Counted from the first letter of the stretch, positions 27,521 through 36,099 are shown. The stretch: 64,000 bases of DNA from Oscillospiraceae bacterium (GCA_017559185.1 JAFYSU010000051.1:1-64000); one strand, 5' to 3'. The notes: generated by a model from the sequence alone, not told the origin. Program-made: numbers and translations.

Positions 27521-28565
27521 CGCCTTCACCTCCAGACTGTGTCAACGCATACAAAATGATACCGTTGGACACTACAATACGAATTACTTCGGACAAGCCG
27601 CCTTCTGGCATAAGCTGGTTTGCAACCGGCAAAGCAATTGTCAGCAATGCTTGGAACAGGAATGTACCCAAAATTACATGAGAAATTTTGCACACTCTGC
27701 CTGTTGCACCACCCAAAAGAACAGCAGCAACCGGTGGGAATGCCATGTTCAAAGGAGCATTGTACAGCTGGTAAAAACCAAAGCTTTGTGCATAAACAAT
27801 AATACCTACAGCACCCAGAACAGTAGAAAGGATTGTACCAATCATTCTGGATTTTTTAACGCTGATACCGGAAGCTACTGCAAAGCGTGGGTTGTCACCT
27901 ACAGCTTTAAGGCAGATACCTGTTTTGCTGCGGGAGAACAAGTACACCAAACCGCATGCAATCAGACCGAACAGGATAAGACCTGTAGGAACTGTAACGC
28001 CGCCGATTTCGAAAGCAAAAAGATTGTTGAGGATACCGTCATAGTTATCACTCAAGGTAATTGTGGAACGCAGACCAGAGCCGGAACCACCGATAGGCCA
28101 TATCATTGCAGGGTCTTTAAATGGCAGAATAAGCCAACCCATACACATCAAGGATACAACAGCGTAACCAACATATGTTCCTACCATCATTTCGTCGCCC
28201 TGTACAGCATTGATAAGCTTACCGTAAAGGTAACCTGCAGCAATTGCCAAAGGAATGGCAATAACCATTGCCATAACAAGACCAACGCCGCCTCTAAAGC
28301 CAATTTCAATACTTACAAGACCACCCAAAATACCGCAAAGCAAACCAACAGGCAAACCGTAGTTCATGCCGGTACCTGCCATTACAGCAGGAAGCATTGC
28401 CAAGGACAGTACCATATTCATACCAAAACGAACAAGAACGTCACTTGCAAGAGTGCCCATGTTTTGCTGCTGAACAACAGCAAGGATAATCAAAACAAAC
28501 AGGAATGCAACGATGATTATACGAGGCAAACCAATAGCCTTAATATTTTTCTTCAGCTGTTCCAT
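27513..28565 (-). CDS. ABC importer permease, nucleoside/BMP type (first permease)
   Basis: Integral membrane permease of 350 residues with eight to ten hydrophobic segments, similar to the NupP/YufP side of nucleoside importers. A GTGMNYGLPVGLLCGI segment (about residue 65) and AVGDNPRFAVASGI (about 235), the cytoplasmic coupling loop, are visible. It starts three bases after the stop of the ATPase gene, and an AAGGA lies 13 bases before the ATG. Encoded as a unit with the other permease. Confidence 0.88.
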   Translation of the reverse strand: MEQLKKNIKAIGLPRIIIVAFLFVLIILAVVQQQNMGTLASDVLVRFGMNMVLSLAMLPAVMAGTGMNYGLPVGLLCGILGGLVSIEIGFRGGVGLVMAMVIAIPLAIAAGYLYGKLINAVQGDEMMVGTYVGYAVVSLMCMGWLILPFKDPAMIWPIGGSGSGLRSTITLSDNYDGILNNLFAFEIGGVTVPTGLILFGLIACGLVYLFSRSKTGICLKAVGDNPRFAVASGISVKKSRMIGTILSTVLGAVGIIVYAQSFGFYQLYNAPLNMAFPPVAAVLLGGATGRVCKISHVILGTFLFQALLTIALPVANQLMPEGGLSEVIRIVVSNGIILYALTQSGGEGDA

Positions 28566-28568
28566 GCC

Positions 28569-30161
28569 TTATTCACCGTCCTTTCCCGAAATACCGCTCA
28601 TTGCCATACCGAATTTAGCATCGGAATCATCCGGCTTAAGAATATCTGTAATTTTACCGCCTGTTACAATAGCGATACGGTCACAAATAAGACGCAGCTC
28701 TGCCAATTCGGAAGATGTCATGATAACAGTAAGTCCGTATTCTTTGTTAAGCTTAACAACTGTATCAAGAACCAGACTCTTCGCACCAACGTCAATGCCG
28801 CGGGTAGGCTCGGAAATGAGCAGTACATCAGGCTGAAGCAGCAGTGCTCTTGCAATGCACACTTTCTGCTGGTTACCACCGGACAAGCGTCTTACAGGCT
28901 GTGTTGGACCTGTGCAGCGAATATCAAGTTCTTTAATGTAATTTTCCGCATTTTTACGGATAGCATCGGCATCATACTGTGACATGAAGCCGAATTTTTT
29001 CAAAAATCTGTTCTGGTTTACAATCGCAGGGATAACCATATTCATTTCAATGGATGTATCCGGAATAAGACCAACGCCGCGTCTGTCTTCGGAAACAAAG
29101 CTCAGCTTAGCTTCAATGGAAGCCTTCGGATTGTTCAGAGTAAGTTTTTTGTCCCCAACCATGATTTCACCTTCGGTTGGATAAATACCCATCAAGCCGT
29201 TTGCAACGCCAATTTTACCCTGACCTGCCAAACCGCCCAAACCAAGAATTTCGCCTTTGTAAACATCAAGGTCAAGACCGCGAACAACTTCGCCCGGCAT
29301 TGCAACCTTCATATTTCTTATGGACAAAGCAACTTTGCTTGTGTCAATTTTAGCGGATTCTTCCTTCTGGGAAAGGTCAATTTTACGACCAACCATAAGT
29401 TCAGCAATGTGTTCCATGGTTGTGTCTTTTTTGTTCAGAGTGGTTATCCAAGTACCGTCACGCATGATAGTAACTTTATCCGCTGCATCGATAACTTCGT
29501 CCAGTCTGTGGGAAATAAACAGGATGCCAACGCCTTCAGCTGCAAGCTTTTTCATTGCAGCAAGCAGGCTGGCTGCTTCACTTTCGGTCAAAACAGCAGT
29601 AGGTTCGTCAAATACAAGTACTTTTACATTTTCCTTGTCAATTTCACGCGCAATTTCAATAAACTGCATGTAACCTACAGGAAGACCTGCAACAGGAATG
29701 TCCTCGTCAACATCAAGACCAAGCTTGTCCAATGCTGCACGGGAATCACTTTTCATTTTATCTTCGTCAAGCTTTTGAAGCTTTTTGCCAAAAATAGTAC
29801 TGAGCAGACCGTTTTTACGGGGTTCTCTGTTCAGCTTAATGTTTTCTGCAATGGAAAAACCGGGAATAAGCATAAATTCCTGATGCACCATGCCGATACC
29901 AAGTTTCATTGCATCGGATGGATGCTTAATGCTTACCTGTTCGCCATCCATAGATATAGTACCGGAAAAACCACCGGTATTGTGAATTACAGGCATACCG
30001 AACAAAATGTTCATAAGTGTGGACTTACCCGCACCGTTTTCACCGCATATAGCGTGAATTTCACCAGGCATAACTTCCAAGGAAACGCCCTTCAAAACCT
30101 TGTTGCCATAGTATGCCTTTTCGATGTTTTGCATCGAAAGTACAGGGGTGTTTTCGTTCAA
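28569..30161 (-). CDS. ABC importer ATPase with two nucleotide-binding domains
   Basis: Cytosolic energy-coupling subunit of 530 residues made of two ABC domains. The first has Walker A GENGAGKSTL (about residue 40) and a DEPTAVL Walker B. The second has a degenerate P-loop (GLAGQGKIG) but an intact LSGGNQQK signature and SEPTRGID, the usual asymmetry of sugar and nucleoside importers (NupO, RbsA). The start is TTG at 30161 after a GAGGCGG site. Transcribed with the two permeases. Confidence 0.93.
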   Translation of the reverse strand: MNENTPVLSMQNIEKAYYGNKVLKGVSLEVMPGEIHAICGENGAGKSTLMNILFGMPVIHNTGGFSGTISMDGEQVSIKHPSDAMKLGIGMVHQEFMLIPGFSIAENIKLNREPRKNGLLSTIFGKKLQKLDEDKMKSDSRAALDKLGLDVDEDIPVAGLPVGYMQFIEIAREIDKENVKVLVFDEPTAVLTESEAASLLAAMKKLAAEGVGILFISHRLDEVIDAADKVTIMRDGTWITTLNKKDTTMEHIAELMVGRKIDLSQKEESAKIDTSKVALSIRNMKVAMPGEVVRGLDLDVYKGEILGLGGLAGQGKIGVANGLMGIYPTEGEIMVGDKKLTLNNPKASIEAKLSFVSEDRRGVGLIPDTSIEMNMVIPAIVNQNRFLKKFGFMSQYDADAIRKNAENYIKELDIRCTGPTQPVRRLSGGNQQKVCIARALLLQPDVLLISEPTRGIDVGAKSLVLDTVVKLNKEYGLTVIMTSSELAELRLICDRIAIVTGGKITDILKPDDSDAKFGMAMSGISGKDGE

Positions 30162-30309
30162 AATAAATCGCCGCCTCGCTTAATGATTCAATAGATTACT
30201 AAAACGTGTTTTCTTTCTTCTTTACAGCTGCCCTTCCAAGTAAGCAGCTTTTTGCACAAATGCTCAGCGCAATAACACTCTTGTGTGTTAATCCTAAAAA
30301 CAAACATCA

Positions 30310-30337
30310 CGCCACAGGGAGTAAATCGCCTGTGGCG
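30310..30337 (-). terminator. Intra-operon hairpin between binding protein and ATPase genes
   Basis: Perfect nine-base stem CGCCACAGG / CCTGTGGCG followed on the minus strand by TGATGTTTGTTTTT. Placed to let the binding protein be made in excess over the ATPase and permeases. Confidence 0.7.
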
Positions 30338-30392
30338 CAATGGCTTAACGATGTTTTAAGCACCGTTTAAATTCAACTTTGTAATAAGCTGA

Positions 30393-31658
30393 TTATGCAG
30401 CAGCTTCTTCAGTTGCAGCAGCTTCTTCAGCTGGAGCTTCTTCAGCAGCAGCTTCTTCGGTTGCAGCAGCTTCTTCAGCTGGAGCTTCTTCTGCAGCAGC
30501 TTCGCCACCGAAGGTGTAGAAGTTGCCAAGCAGTACGAAGAAGTTGTCATAAGTTACGCCAGCTTCTTCAAGTTTCTGAACAACTACTGGACCGCCTGCG
30601 ATTTCAGCACAGATGTCAGTCATAGCAGCCATGTCAGCTCTTTCGGTAATCTGACCGTCGAGGTATGCCTGAGCGTATTTAACGCCAGCTTCAACGAACA
30701 GCATGTTTACAGGAACAGTCCATGTGGACATACGGCCTGCGTTGCCAGCTTCAACAACTTTTTTGGTTGTTTCAGCAAGGATGAATTCTACATCGCCAGC
30801 TTTGTCATCTGGAATTTCGATGCCGAGTGCACCTGGGTAGCCATGGTATGGGCTTGGGCAGCACTGCTGAGGCATGATAGCACCACAAGCGAGAACCTGT
30901 TTGATGAGTGGTTCCTGCATAGCGCAGTTTGTGGAGAAGAATGCGGTGTCTTTACCGTATTTGTCAACCATTTTTGGAACATCTTCCAGAATGAACTGCT
31001 GAGCACCTGGAACGCCTGCGTCACCTGTTGGGTCTGGAGCGTTAGCTTCAACGAACTCGATACCCAGTTCAGCACATTTTTCTTTCATCAGGTCACGACG
31101 GCCGGACAGCAGAGCTACGCCCATGTGACGTGGGAAAGAGTAGTGTACGAAAGTTTTAGCGCCCATTTTAGCAGCCTGTTCAACTACAGCGTAACCCATG
31201 CCGAGTTCGTCTGCGTTAAGAACGATGTCTGCTGCTGGGGAGATAAGGGATGGGTCTTCACCGGAAACACCAGCGATAACCAGCAGGTCAGGTTTGATTT
31301 CTTTTGCTTTTTCGATAGCAGCAGTTGCACCTGGAACAGCCTGAAGGAATACGAGAGCTTTTACAGCGTCATCGGAAACCAGGTTTACAGTGTTGGAAAT
31401 TGTTGTTTCCTGTTCTTTGGAGAAGTTATCTGGGTATGTTGCGGTAACAATCATATCCGGATAAGCTGCTTTCAGTTTTTCAGCAGCGCGGAATTCTTCC
31501 TCACCCTGAGAAACTGTGCCGGTGATGATAGCAATTTTGTAGTCTGCAGCAGCTGCGCCTTCAGCTGGTGCTTCAGCTGGAGCTTCAGCTTTGCCGCCGC
31601 AAGCAGCCATGGACAGAGCCATAGTCATGGACAGCATGAATGCCAATACTCTTTTCAT
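30393..31658 (-). CDS. DUF3798 substrate-binding lipoprotein
   Basis: Secreted lipoprotein of 421 residues from ATG 31658 (AGGAGG upstream). The signal peptide ends in a lipobox LSMAAC with Cys20 as the lipid site. The mature part resembles DUF3798 proteins, which have a periplasmic-binding-protein-like fold. It starts the operon of the ABC importer, so it probably captures the solute, perhaps a nucleoside by analogy with the permeases. Its C terminus is a low-complexity Ala/Glu/Pro tail of about 36 residues encoded by a 48-bp tandem repeat. Confidence 0.85.
   Translation of the reverse strand: MKRVLAFMLSMTMALSMAACGGKAEAPAEAPAEGAAAADYKIAIITGTVSQGEEEFRAAEKLKAAYPDMIVTATYPDNFSKEQETTISNTVNLVSDDAVKALVFLQAVPGATAAIEKAKEIKPDLLVIAGVSGEDPSLISPAADIVLNADELGMGYAVVEQAAKMGAKTFVHYSFPRHMGVALLSGRRDLMKEKCAELGIEFVEANAPDPTGDAGVPGAQQFILEDVPKMVDKYGKDTAFFSTNCAMQEPLIKQVLACGAIMPQQCCPSPYHGYPGALGIEIPDDKAGDVEFILAETTKKVVEAGNAGRMSTWTVPVNMLFVEAGVKYAQAYLDGQITERADMAAMTDICAEIAGGPVVVQKLEEAGVTYDNFFVLLGNFYTFGGEAAAEEAPAEEAAATEEAAAEEAPAEEAAATEEAAA
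30397..30492. repeat. Two 48-bp tandem repeats in the DUF3798 gene
   Basis: Units 30397-30444 and 30445-30492 differ at only two positions, with a partial third copy after them. Each encodes a 16-residue EEAPAEEAAATEEAAA-type unit at the C terminus. Confidence 0.95.
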
Positions 31659-31697
31659 TGCGAATCCTCCTAAAAATTTCTTTCTTTTGAACATTTC

Positions 31698-31714
31698 ATC
31701 ATGTTATACATGAT
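31698..31714. promoter_or_regulatory. 17-bp palindrome at the start of the importer transcript
   Basis: ATCATGT-TAT-ACATGAT, a perfect inverted repeat about 4-20 bases after the predicted transcription start. The position suits a repressor operator. The regulator is unknown. Confidence 0.5.
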
Positions 31715-31724
31715 AAACAGCTTG

Positions 31725-31753
31725 ATTATATCACACATTTTCTTTACTTGCAA
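31725..31753 (-). promoter_or_regulatory. Sigma-A promoter of the ABC importer operon
   Basis: Minus-strand TTGCAA, 17-base spacer, TATAAT, with TG one base before the minus-10. The 341-base gap 31659-31999 also holds the palindrome and, on the plus strand, an extended minus-10 (TGCTATCAT, 31911-31919) for the M23 gene; otherwise it is AT-rich. Confidence 0.85.
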
Positions 31754-31999
31754 CAAATTTGCGTTAAAAATGCTACGGTTTAAGCAAAATGCCGAATTTA
31801 TATTTAAAAACACCTTCTCAAAATCTAAAAACTGTGTTTATGCTTTAAAATAACTTTAAATAACTTTAAACTGTAAAATTATGCTGCATGTAGTTTATCT
31901 CCCGTAATTATGCTATCATTTATAAAACAGGCGTTTCAATATATATTAAGTCGTCTGAACAATTGCCCTATTGTTTGCAGAAATTGAAAGGAAGAAAAA

Positions 32000-33025
32000 A
32001 TGAAAAAACTTTTAATCATATTTTTTTGCAGTGCCGTATTTGCAGCATCAGCAACCGCTTGCAAATCACGCGTACAGCATGATAACAACATTCAAGACGA
32101 GGCTTCCGTAAGCGACAATGCTCCTTCCAAAAGCACCGATTTACCTGAAGCCACTGACAGCGATACTGACAGCAACACTGCTTCTCACGAAGATTTCGAT
32201 ATTTCCGACACCGCTTCTTCTCAAGAATCATCACACGAATCACCAGCTCCCGAAATAATACTTCCTACCGACACCCTTCCGCTTGGCGAAGTATTTACCA
32301 TTCATATTTTAAATGCCGCTTTGGAAGATGTTTCAGCCGAAACCGACCTCCCTTTCCAACCAAGGTTTTTTAATCACGGTGAGCAACTTACCGCATTTCT
32401 TCCCATTTCCTATTACAATTCCCCAGGAAATTACTCCTTGCGTATAAATATAAAGGATGAAGCTTTTGATTACACTGTTTGCGTTTCTGCCGCAAATTTC
32501 GAGGTTCAGCATCTCACCATAGACTCAGCCATAGTAAATTCCACAAACACCAATGAAGGCAACACCGAATGGGAAACCCGTATTGAACCGCTCAAGCTTA
32601 TTTCCGATACAGAGAGTCATTGGGAGGGGCAATTTATACAACCTGTATATGGAGAAATAACAACTCAGTTCGGCATGACACGATACACCAACGGCAGCAG
32701 TATTCCCACAATACACAGCGGAATTGACATTGCCGCCAAGCAAGGCTCACCAATAGCCGCCGCCAACAACGGCAGAATATTGTTTGCCGACTACCTTATA
32801 CTTACAGGTAATACGGTTATTATTGAACATGGCTTTGGACTAAAAAGCTTTTACTACCACATGGATTCGCTGAGCGTGAATGAAGGTCAATTCGTTAAAA
32901 AAGGAGACTTGGTCGGGACAGTAGGTTCCACAGGCTATTCCACAGGACCACACCTGCATTATTCGCTGCTTGTAAACGATGTATTTGTAAACCCTTGGAC
33001 AGCATTCGAAAAAGGCTTTGAATAA
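32000..33025 (+). CDS. M23 peptidase lipoprotein
   Basis: Exported protein of 341 residues. The signal peptide ends with a weak lipobox (SATAC, Cys21). A Ser/Asp/Thr-rich linker (about 25-80) leads to a beta-rich middle region, and a C-terminal LytM/M23 domain (about 225-340) has intact HSGID, YYHMD and GPHLHY motifs. It is expected to cleave peptidoglycan cross-bridges or stem peptides at the cell surface. GAAAGGAAG precedes the ATG. It faces the bactofilin gene across a shared terminator, a neighbourhood known for M23 peptidases and bactofilins. Confidence 0.88.
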   Translation: MKKLLIIFFCSAVFAASATACKSRVQHDNNIQDEASVSDNAPSKSTDLPEATDSDTDSNTASHEDFDISDTASSQESSHESPAPEIILPTDTLPLGEVFTIHILNAALEDVSAETDLPFQPRFFNHGEQLTAFLPISYYNSPGNYSLRINIKDEAFDYTVCVSAANFEVQHLTIDSAIVNSTNTNEGNTEWETRIEPLKLISDTESHWEGQFIQPVYGEITTQFGMTRYTNGSSIPTIHSGIDIAAKQGSPIAAANNGRILFADYLILTGNTVIIEHGFGLKSFYYHMDSLSVNEGQFVKKGDLVGTVGSTGYSTGPHLHYSLLVNDVFVNPWTAFEKGFE

Positions 33026-33049
33026 TCTTTACCCAATATATTTTACATC

Positions 33050-33083
33050 AAAAAACCGCTGCGAATTTTCGCAGCGGTTTTTT
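33050..33083. terminator. Bidirectional terminator between M23 and bactofilin genes
   Basis: Stem AACCGCTGCGA / TCGCAGCGGTT with flanking A and T runs, usable from both convergent genes. Confidence 0.92.
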
Positions 33084-33129
33084 GAATTTGCAGTTATTAT
33101 TTTTTTAAACGCACAGCACGCTTGCCTTT

Positions 33130-33741
33130 TCATTTAAAATCATTAAATGCCTGAGAAAGGTTTTCACTGGTTTTTGTTTTGATTTTACCCATAAAGGTTG
33201 CACCACGGTCAATGGAAACAGAACCTGTGTCCAAATCGCCCATAAGCAAGGCCTGCGAACGAATGCTGGTTTCTCCTTTAACCAAAGCATCACCTTGAAC
33301 CTTACCGTCCAAAATCAATTCTTCTGCTTCGATATTTCCAACAGATACGCTGTTAACATCAATGTCCAAACGACCTTTGCAGGTCATTTTGCCCATTACA
33401 CGAGCGCCTTCCATTCTGATTTCACCGGCAACAATGTCGCCTTCAATTTTTCCGCGAACGGTAAGCTTGCCTTCAACATCAACATTACCGTTAACACGTC
33501 CTGCCATAACAACATCGTTTTTGGAATGCAGAGAACCGTTAATAACAACATCCTCTGTCAAAACAGCACAAGGACGAACATCGGTTTTAAGCTGGTAGAT
33601 TTTGTTGTCGGAACCGTTGCTGTCGTTTGCGGCAGCATTGTAATCATCATTTGAAAGCTCTCTTGCTGCAGAACCATTTACAGATGAATCGGTATTCATG
33701 AGTTCACCAAACATTTGTCTTAATCCACTTTTCTTTTCCAT
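33130..33741 (-). CDS. Bactofilin
   Basis: Polymer-forming cytoskeletal protein of 203 residues. After a polar N-terminal stretch of about 65 residues comes the beta-helix core, recognised by repeated GxxxGxVxVEGxLTVRGKIEGDI-type strands (residues about 70-180) with Gly at regular spacing. Bactofilins scaffold local cell-wall synthesis. AAGGAGG-like GGAGGA precedes the ATG. The convergent M23 lipoprotein is a plausible partner. Confidence 0.9.
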   Translation of the reverse strand: MEKKSGLRQMFGELMNTDSSVNGSAARELSNDDYNAAANDSNGSDNKIYQLKTDVRPCAVLTEDVVINGSLHSKNDVVMAGRVNGNVDVEGKLTVRGKIEGDIVAGEIRMEGARVMGKMTCKGRLDIDVNSVSVGNIEAEELILDGKVQGDALVKGETSIRSQALLMGDLDTGSVSIDRGATFMGKIKTKTSENLSQAFNDFK

Positions 33742-33834
33742 TATGTCCTCCTTATTTGTTGGGCAATGTGAATTATTGTGTTTACTTTAAGTAAATCTAT
33801 TTATCCTATAAACAATATGTATTATTATTGCAAA

Positions 33835-33866
33835 AAGCCGCTCTGCGTGTTGCAGCAGAGCGGCTT
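33835..33866 (-). terminator. Terminator of the serine tRNA transcript
   Basis: Stem AAGCCGCTCTGC / GCAGAGCGGCTT followed on the minus strand by TTTTTGC. Confidence 0.9.
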
Positions 33867-33871
33867 TTCTT

Positions 33872-33962
33872 TGGCGGAGATGGAGGGACTCGAACCCTCG
33901 CGGCAGTTTCCCACCCTACGCCCTTAGCAGGGGCGCCTCGTCACCAACTTGAGTACATCTCC
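33872..33962 (-). tRNA. tRNA-Ser (anticodon GCT)
   Basis: Class II tRNA with a long variable arm. The acceptor stem GGAGATG/CATCTCC, the GGTTCGAGTCC T-arm and an encoded CCA end are visible. The anticodon loop CTGCTAA gives GCT, reading AGC and AGU. Confidence 0.95.
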
Positions 33963-34020
33963 GTATTGGCAACCGTCTTTAAGGTTATTAAGTTGTTTCT
34001 CTTTCATTTATTAAGAGAGT

Positions 34021-34109
34021 TGGCGGAGAGAGTGGGATTCGAACCCACGGTTCGTTGCCGAATCACTAGTTTTCAAGACTAGCTCCTTAAACCGCTCGGA
34101 CATCTCTCC
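34021..34109 (-). tRNA. tRNA-Ser (anticodon TGA)
   Basis: Class II tRNA with a long variable arm, acceptor GGAGAGA/TCTCTCC, GGTTCGAATCC T-arm and encoded CCA. The anticodon loop CTTGAAA gives TGA, reading UCN codons. It precedes the GCT tRNA by 58 bases on one transcript. Confidence 0.95.
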
Positions 34110-34127
34110 GTGCAGAGAACATAAGTT

Positions 34128-34156
34128 ATATTAGCATAAAATTTATCATATGTCAA
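34128..34156 (-). promoter_or_regulatory. Promoter of the two serine tRNA genes
   Basis: Minus-strand TTGACA, 17-base spacer, TAATAT, ending about 18 bases before the first tRNA. Confidence 0.8.
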
Positions 34157-34399
34157 CATCAAATTAATTTTAATATCCATTAAAATTCCTCTCTCCACTT
34201 TGTTTGCTAAATACCTAACAAGCCTTTTATTTATCGGATTTTTTGCAATTTTACCCTTTTCACGACGAATTTGATAACTTTTCGTCAATTTAACCAACTT
34301 TTAATCGGTACATTTCCACACAAAGCAGTTTTTTCGGTGATAAAATTATTGTAATTTACACAAACTTGTATATTTTATATAAAAATCGCAAATTTTCTA

Positions 34400-34428
34400 T
34401 TGACTATTGAAATTCTATCCAGTATAAT
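34400..34428 (+). promoter_or_regulatory. Orphan sigma-A promoter
   Basis: TTGACT, 17-base spacer, TATAAT on the plus strand. No plus-strand gene follows before 38 kb; a terminator-like hairpin lies about 80 bases downstream. Confidence 0.85.
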
Positions 34429-34434
34429 AAAGCC

Positions 34435-34555
34435 ATAGAAAATAAGTGAAACAAATGAAATCTCTCTCCTAGAAAATTATACATCTTTTCCGTTATTACC
34501 TATGACACAATGACGCCCGTTTTCGCTGACCACGAAAACGGGCGTTGTTGCGTTT
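34435..34555 (+). ncRNA. Candidate small RNA between tRNA-Ser and the cNMP/DUF2225 gene
   Basis: The orphan promoter at 34400-34428 and a 13-base perfect GC-rich hairpin (34513-34545, ACGCCCGTTTTCG arm) followed by TGTTGCGTTT bound a transcript of about 120 bases. It has no credible reading frame (only a five-codon ATG). An AU-rich, mostly unpaired stretch contains CTCTCTCCT (34463-34471 region), complementary to Shine-Dalgarno sequences, as in many Firmicutes regulatory RNAs. It matches no RNA family that I recognise. The rest of the 538-base gap 34110-34647 holds the tRNA promoter and the next terminator. Confidence 0.6.
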
Positions 34556-34590
34556 GCGATTAATTTAAAAACTTTTTCAAACACACACTA

Positions 34591-34624
34591 AGGGGCACAA
34601 CATTCAAAAACAGTTGTGCCCCTT
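34591..34624 (-). terminator. Terminator of the cNMP/DUF2225 gene
   Basis: Stem AGGGGCACAAC / GTTGTGCCCCT. The minus strand continues with TAGTGTGTGTTTG, so the T run is imperfect. Confidence 0.75.
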
Positions 34625-34647
34625 TTGCTTTATATCATCTTAATTAT

Positions 34648-35832
34648 TTAAGTTTTTCCGTTGTATATCTTTCTTACCATATCCTTATAAGCCGCTTTAC
34701 CATCACGCTTGTACAAAATTTTAAGAGCCATTTCTTTCACGATATCCTCTTTGCCCAATTTGGATGCCATACTTGCAGCAACAAGGCACAATTTATCCTG
34801 ATCATCAACACTCATGTTGCTGTTTCCGCAAGCCTCACGACAAGCCTCAATTGCTTTTGTCGCTACAATGTTGAATAAACGCTCATTTTGTGCATCCTCG
34901 TACAGCCACGCAAGATTAGCCCAAATTCTTGCGCTTGCAATGCGACTGTCCACCGAACCTTTCATACATACCAATGCAAGGAAATACTGAGCTATAACAA
35001 AGTTTAAATTGCGCTCTCTTTTAAAATTAAGGTCAAGTCTTCCACGAAGAATTTCAAGCTGTTCTTCGTACTGCTCCTTTTTCATTATTTTGTTTTTAGC
35101 GAAGTTCTGTCTGAAAGAAGTGTAATAACAATGCGGACAAGTTTCCAATGCATGCCATTCCACAATAAAGTCCACATATCTTTTGCGCATATCCAAGCTT
35201 TCTTCTGTTTCAAGCAGAAGCAGCTGCTCAATAATTCTTGTGCCTTCAAAATCCTGTTTGCAGTGCGGACAGCTGTACTGGGCTTTAGCTAAGAATTTTT
35301 TATGTTCCGGATGAATAATGTTGCTGTAGTCGGCACTGTCCTCAAGCAGCATTGCTTCAAGAGTTTTTTCTTCCTTTACACCGTCTTTGCTAATAAAGGT
35401 GTGCTTTTCAAGAAGCTCTTTAAGCGCAACTACATCAACAGTTTGACGAGTGGTAAAGTCATTAAGCTCTTCCAACAGCATGTTCATATTCATTGAAAGC
35501 AGCTGGAAGTTCTTCGCCATTGTCTGCATTATAACCATTGCATTCTGATAATTGTTTTGAATAAAGCTTTCAAAAGAATCTTCATGCACTTCCATTACAA
35601 CTACATTGTTCTGTGCTATTACGGTAAAAATGCTTGGTCTTCCTGTAAGGACGGTCATCTCGCCAAAACACTGCGGAAAAGAAAGTATCCCCACAAGGTA
35701 TTCGCCAGGTGTACCATAATTAAGATAGAGTGCAACATTCCCCGATAAAATCTTGTATAAACATCTCTTTTTGTCGCCCTGTTCTACAATGACTTCATCC
35801 TCTTTATATTTGGTAATTGATGTTCCGCTCAT
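34648..35832 (-). CDS. Cyclic-nucleotide-binding domain fused to DUF2225
   Basis: Protein of 394 residues from ATG 35832 (AAAGGGG upstream). Residues about 5-120 form a cNMP-binding beta-roll (GDKKRCLYKILSG, FGEMTVLTG). There is no Crp-type helix-turn-helix; instead a DUF2225 domain follows, with two CPHC zinc knuckles (about residues 190 and 235) and a helical, TPR-like tail. DUF2225 proteins are common in Clostridia but of unknown function. I infer a cytosolic sensor whose ligand and output are unknown. It is monocistronic, with its own terminator. Confidence 0.8.
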   Translation of the reverse strand: MSGTSITKYKEDEVIVEQGDKKRCLYKILSGNVALYLNYGTPGEYLVGILSFPQCFGEMTVLTGRPSIFTVIAQNNVVVMEVHEDSFESFIQNNYQNAMVIMQTMAKNFQLLSMNMNMLLEELNDFTTRQTVDVVALKELLEKHTFISKDGVKEEKTLEAMLLEDSADYSNIIHPEHKKFLAKAQYSCPHCKQDFEGTRIIEQLLLLETEESLDMRKRYVDFIVEWHALETCPHCYYTSFRQNFAKNKIMKKEQYEEQLEILRGRLDLNFKRERNLNFVIAQYFLALVCMKGSVDSRIASARIWANLAWLYEDAQNERLFNIVATKAIEACREACGNSNMSVDDQDKLCLVAASMASKLGKEDIVKEMALKILYKRDGKAAYKDMVRKIYNGKT

Positions 35833-36034
35833 TATCAAAATCCCCTTTCTGTTTATATACCCAATAGCTTATATTGTATCTTTAAATAATTCGTTTAAGT
35901 GCTTCGTTGGTTGTTTCAACATACCGCACCTTGCAATCCAATTATAATTAATATAATATTACTAGATTGTTTATTTTTTGTCTATTATAAACATTTGCTA
36001 AAACTTGTCATTTTTCTTATTTTACTAAAAATAA

Positions 36035-36068
36035 AAACTGCCCCAAATACAAAGATTCGGAGCAGTTT
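36035..36068 (-). terminator. Terminator of the ABC-F gene
   Basis: Stem AAACTGCCCC / GGAGCAGTTT, minus-strand tail TTTTTATTTTTAG. Confidence 0.85.
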
Positions 36069-36099
36069 GATGCAATTTTTTAGTTTTAAGTAAATTGTA

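Noticed and set aside
30397-30492. CRISPR-like repeat
   Set aside because: Direct tandem repeats without spacers, inside a coding region.
34079-34297. 72-codon minus-strand frame overlapping tRNA-Ser(TGA)
   Set aside because: Its last residues are translated tRNA, and the tRNA promoter lies within it.
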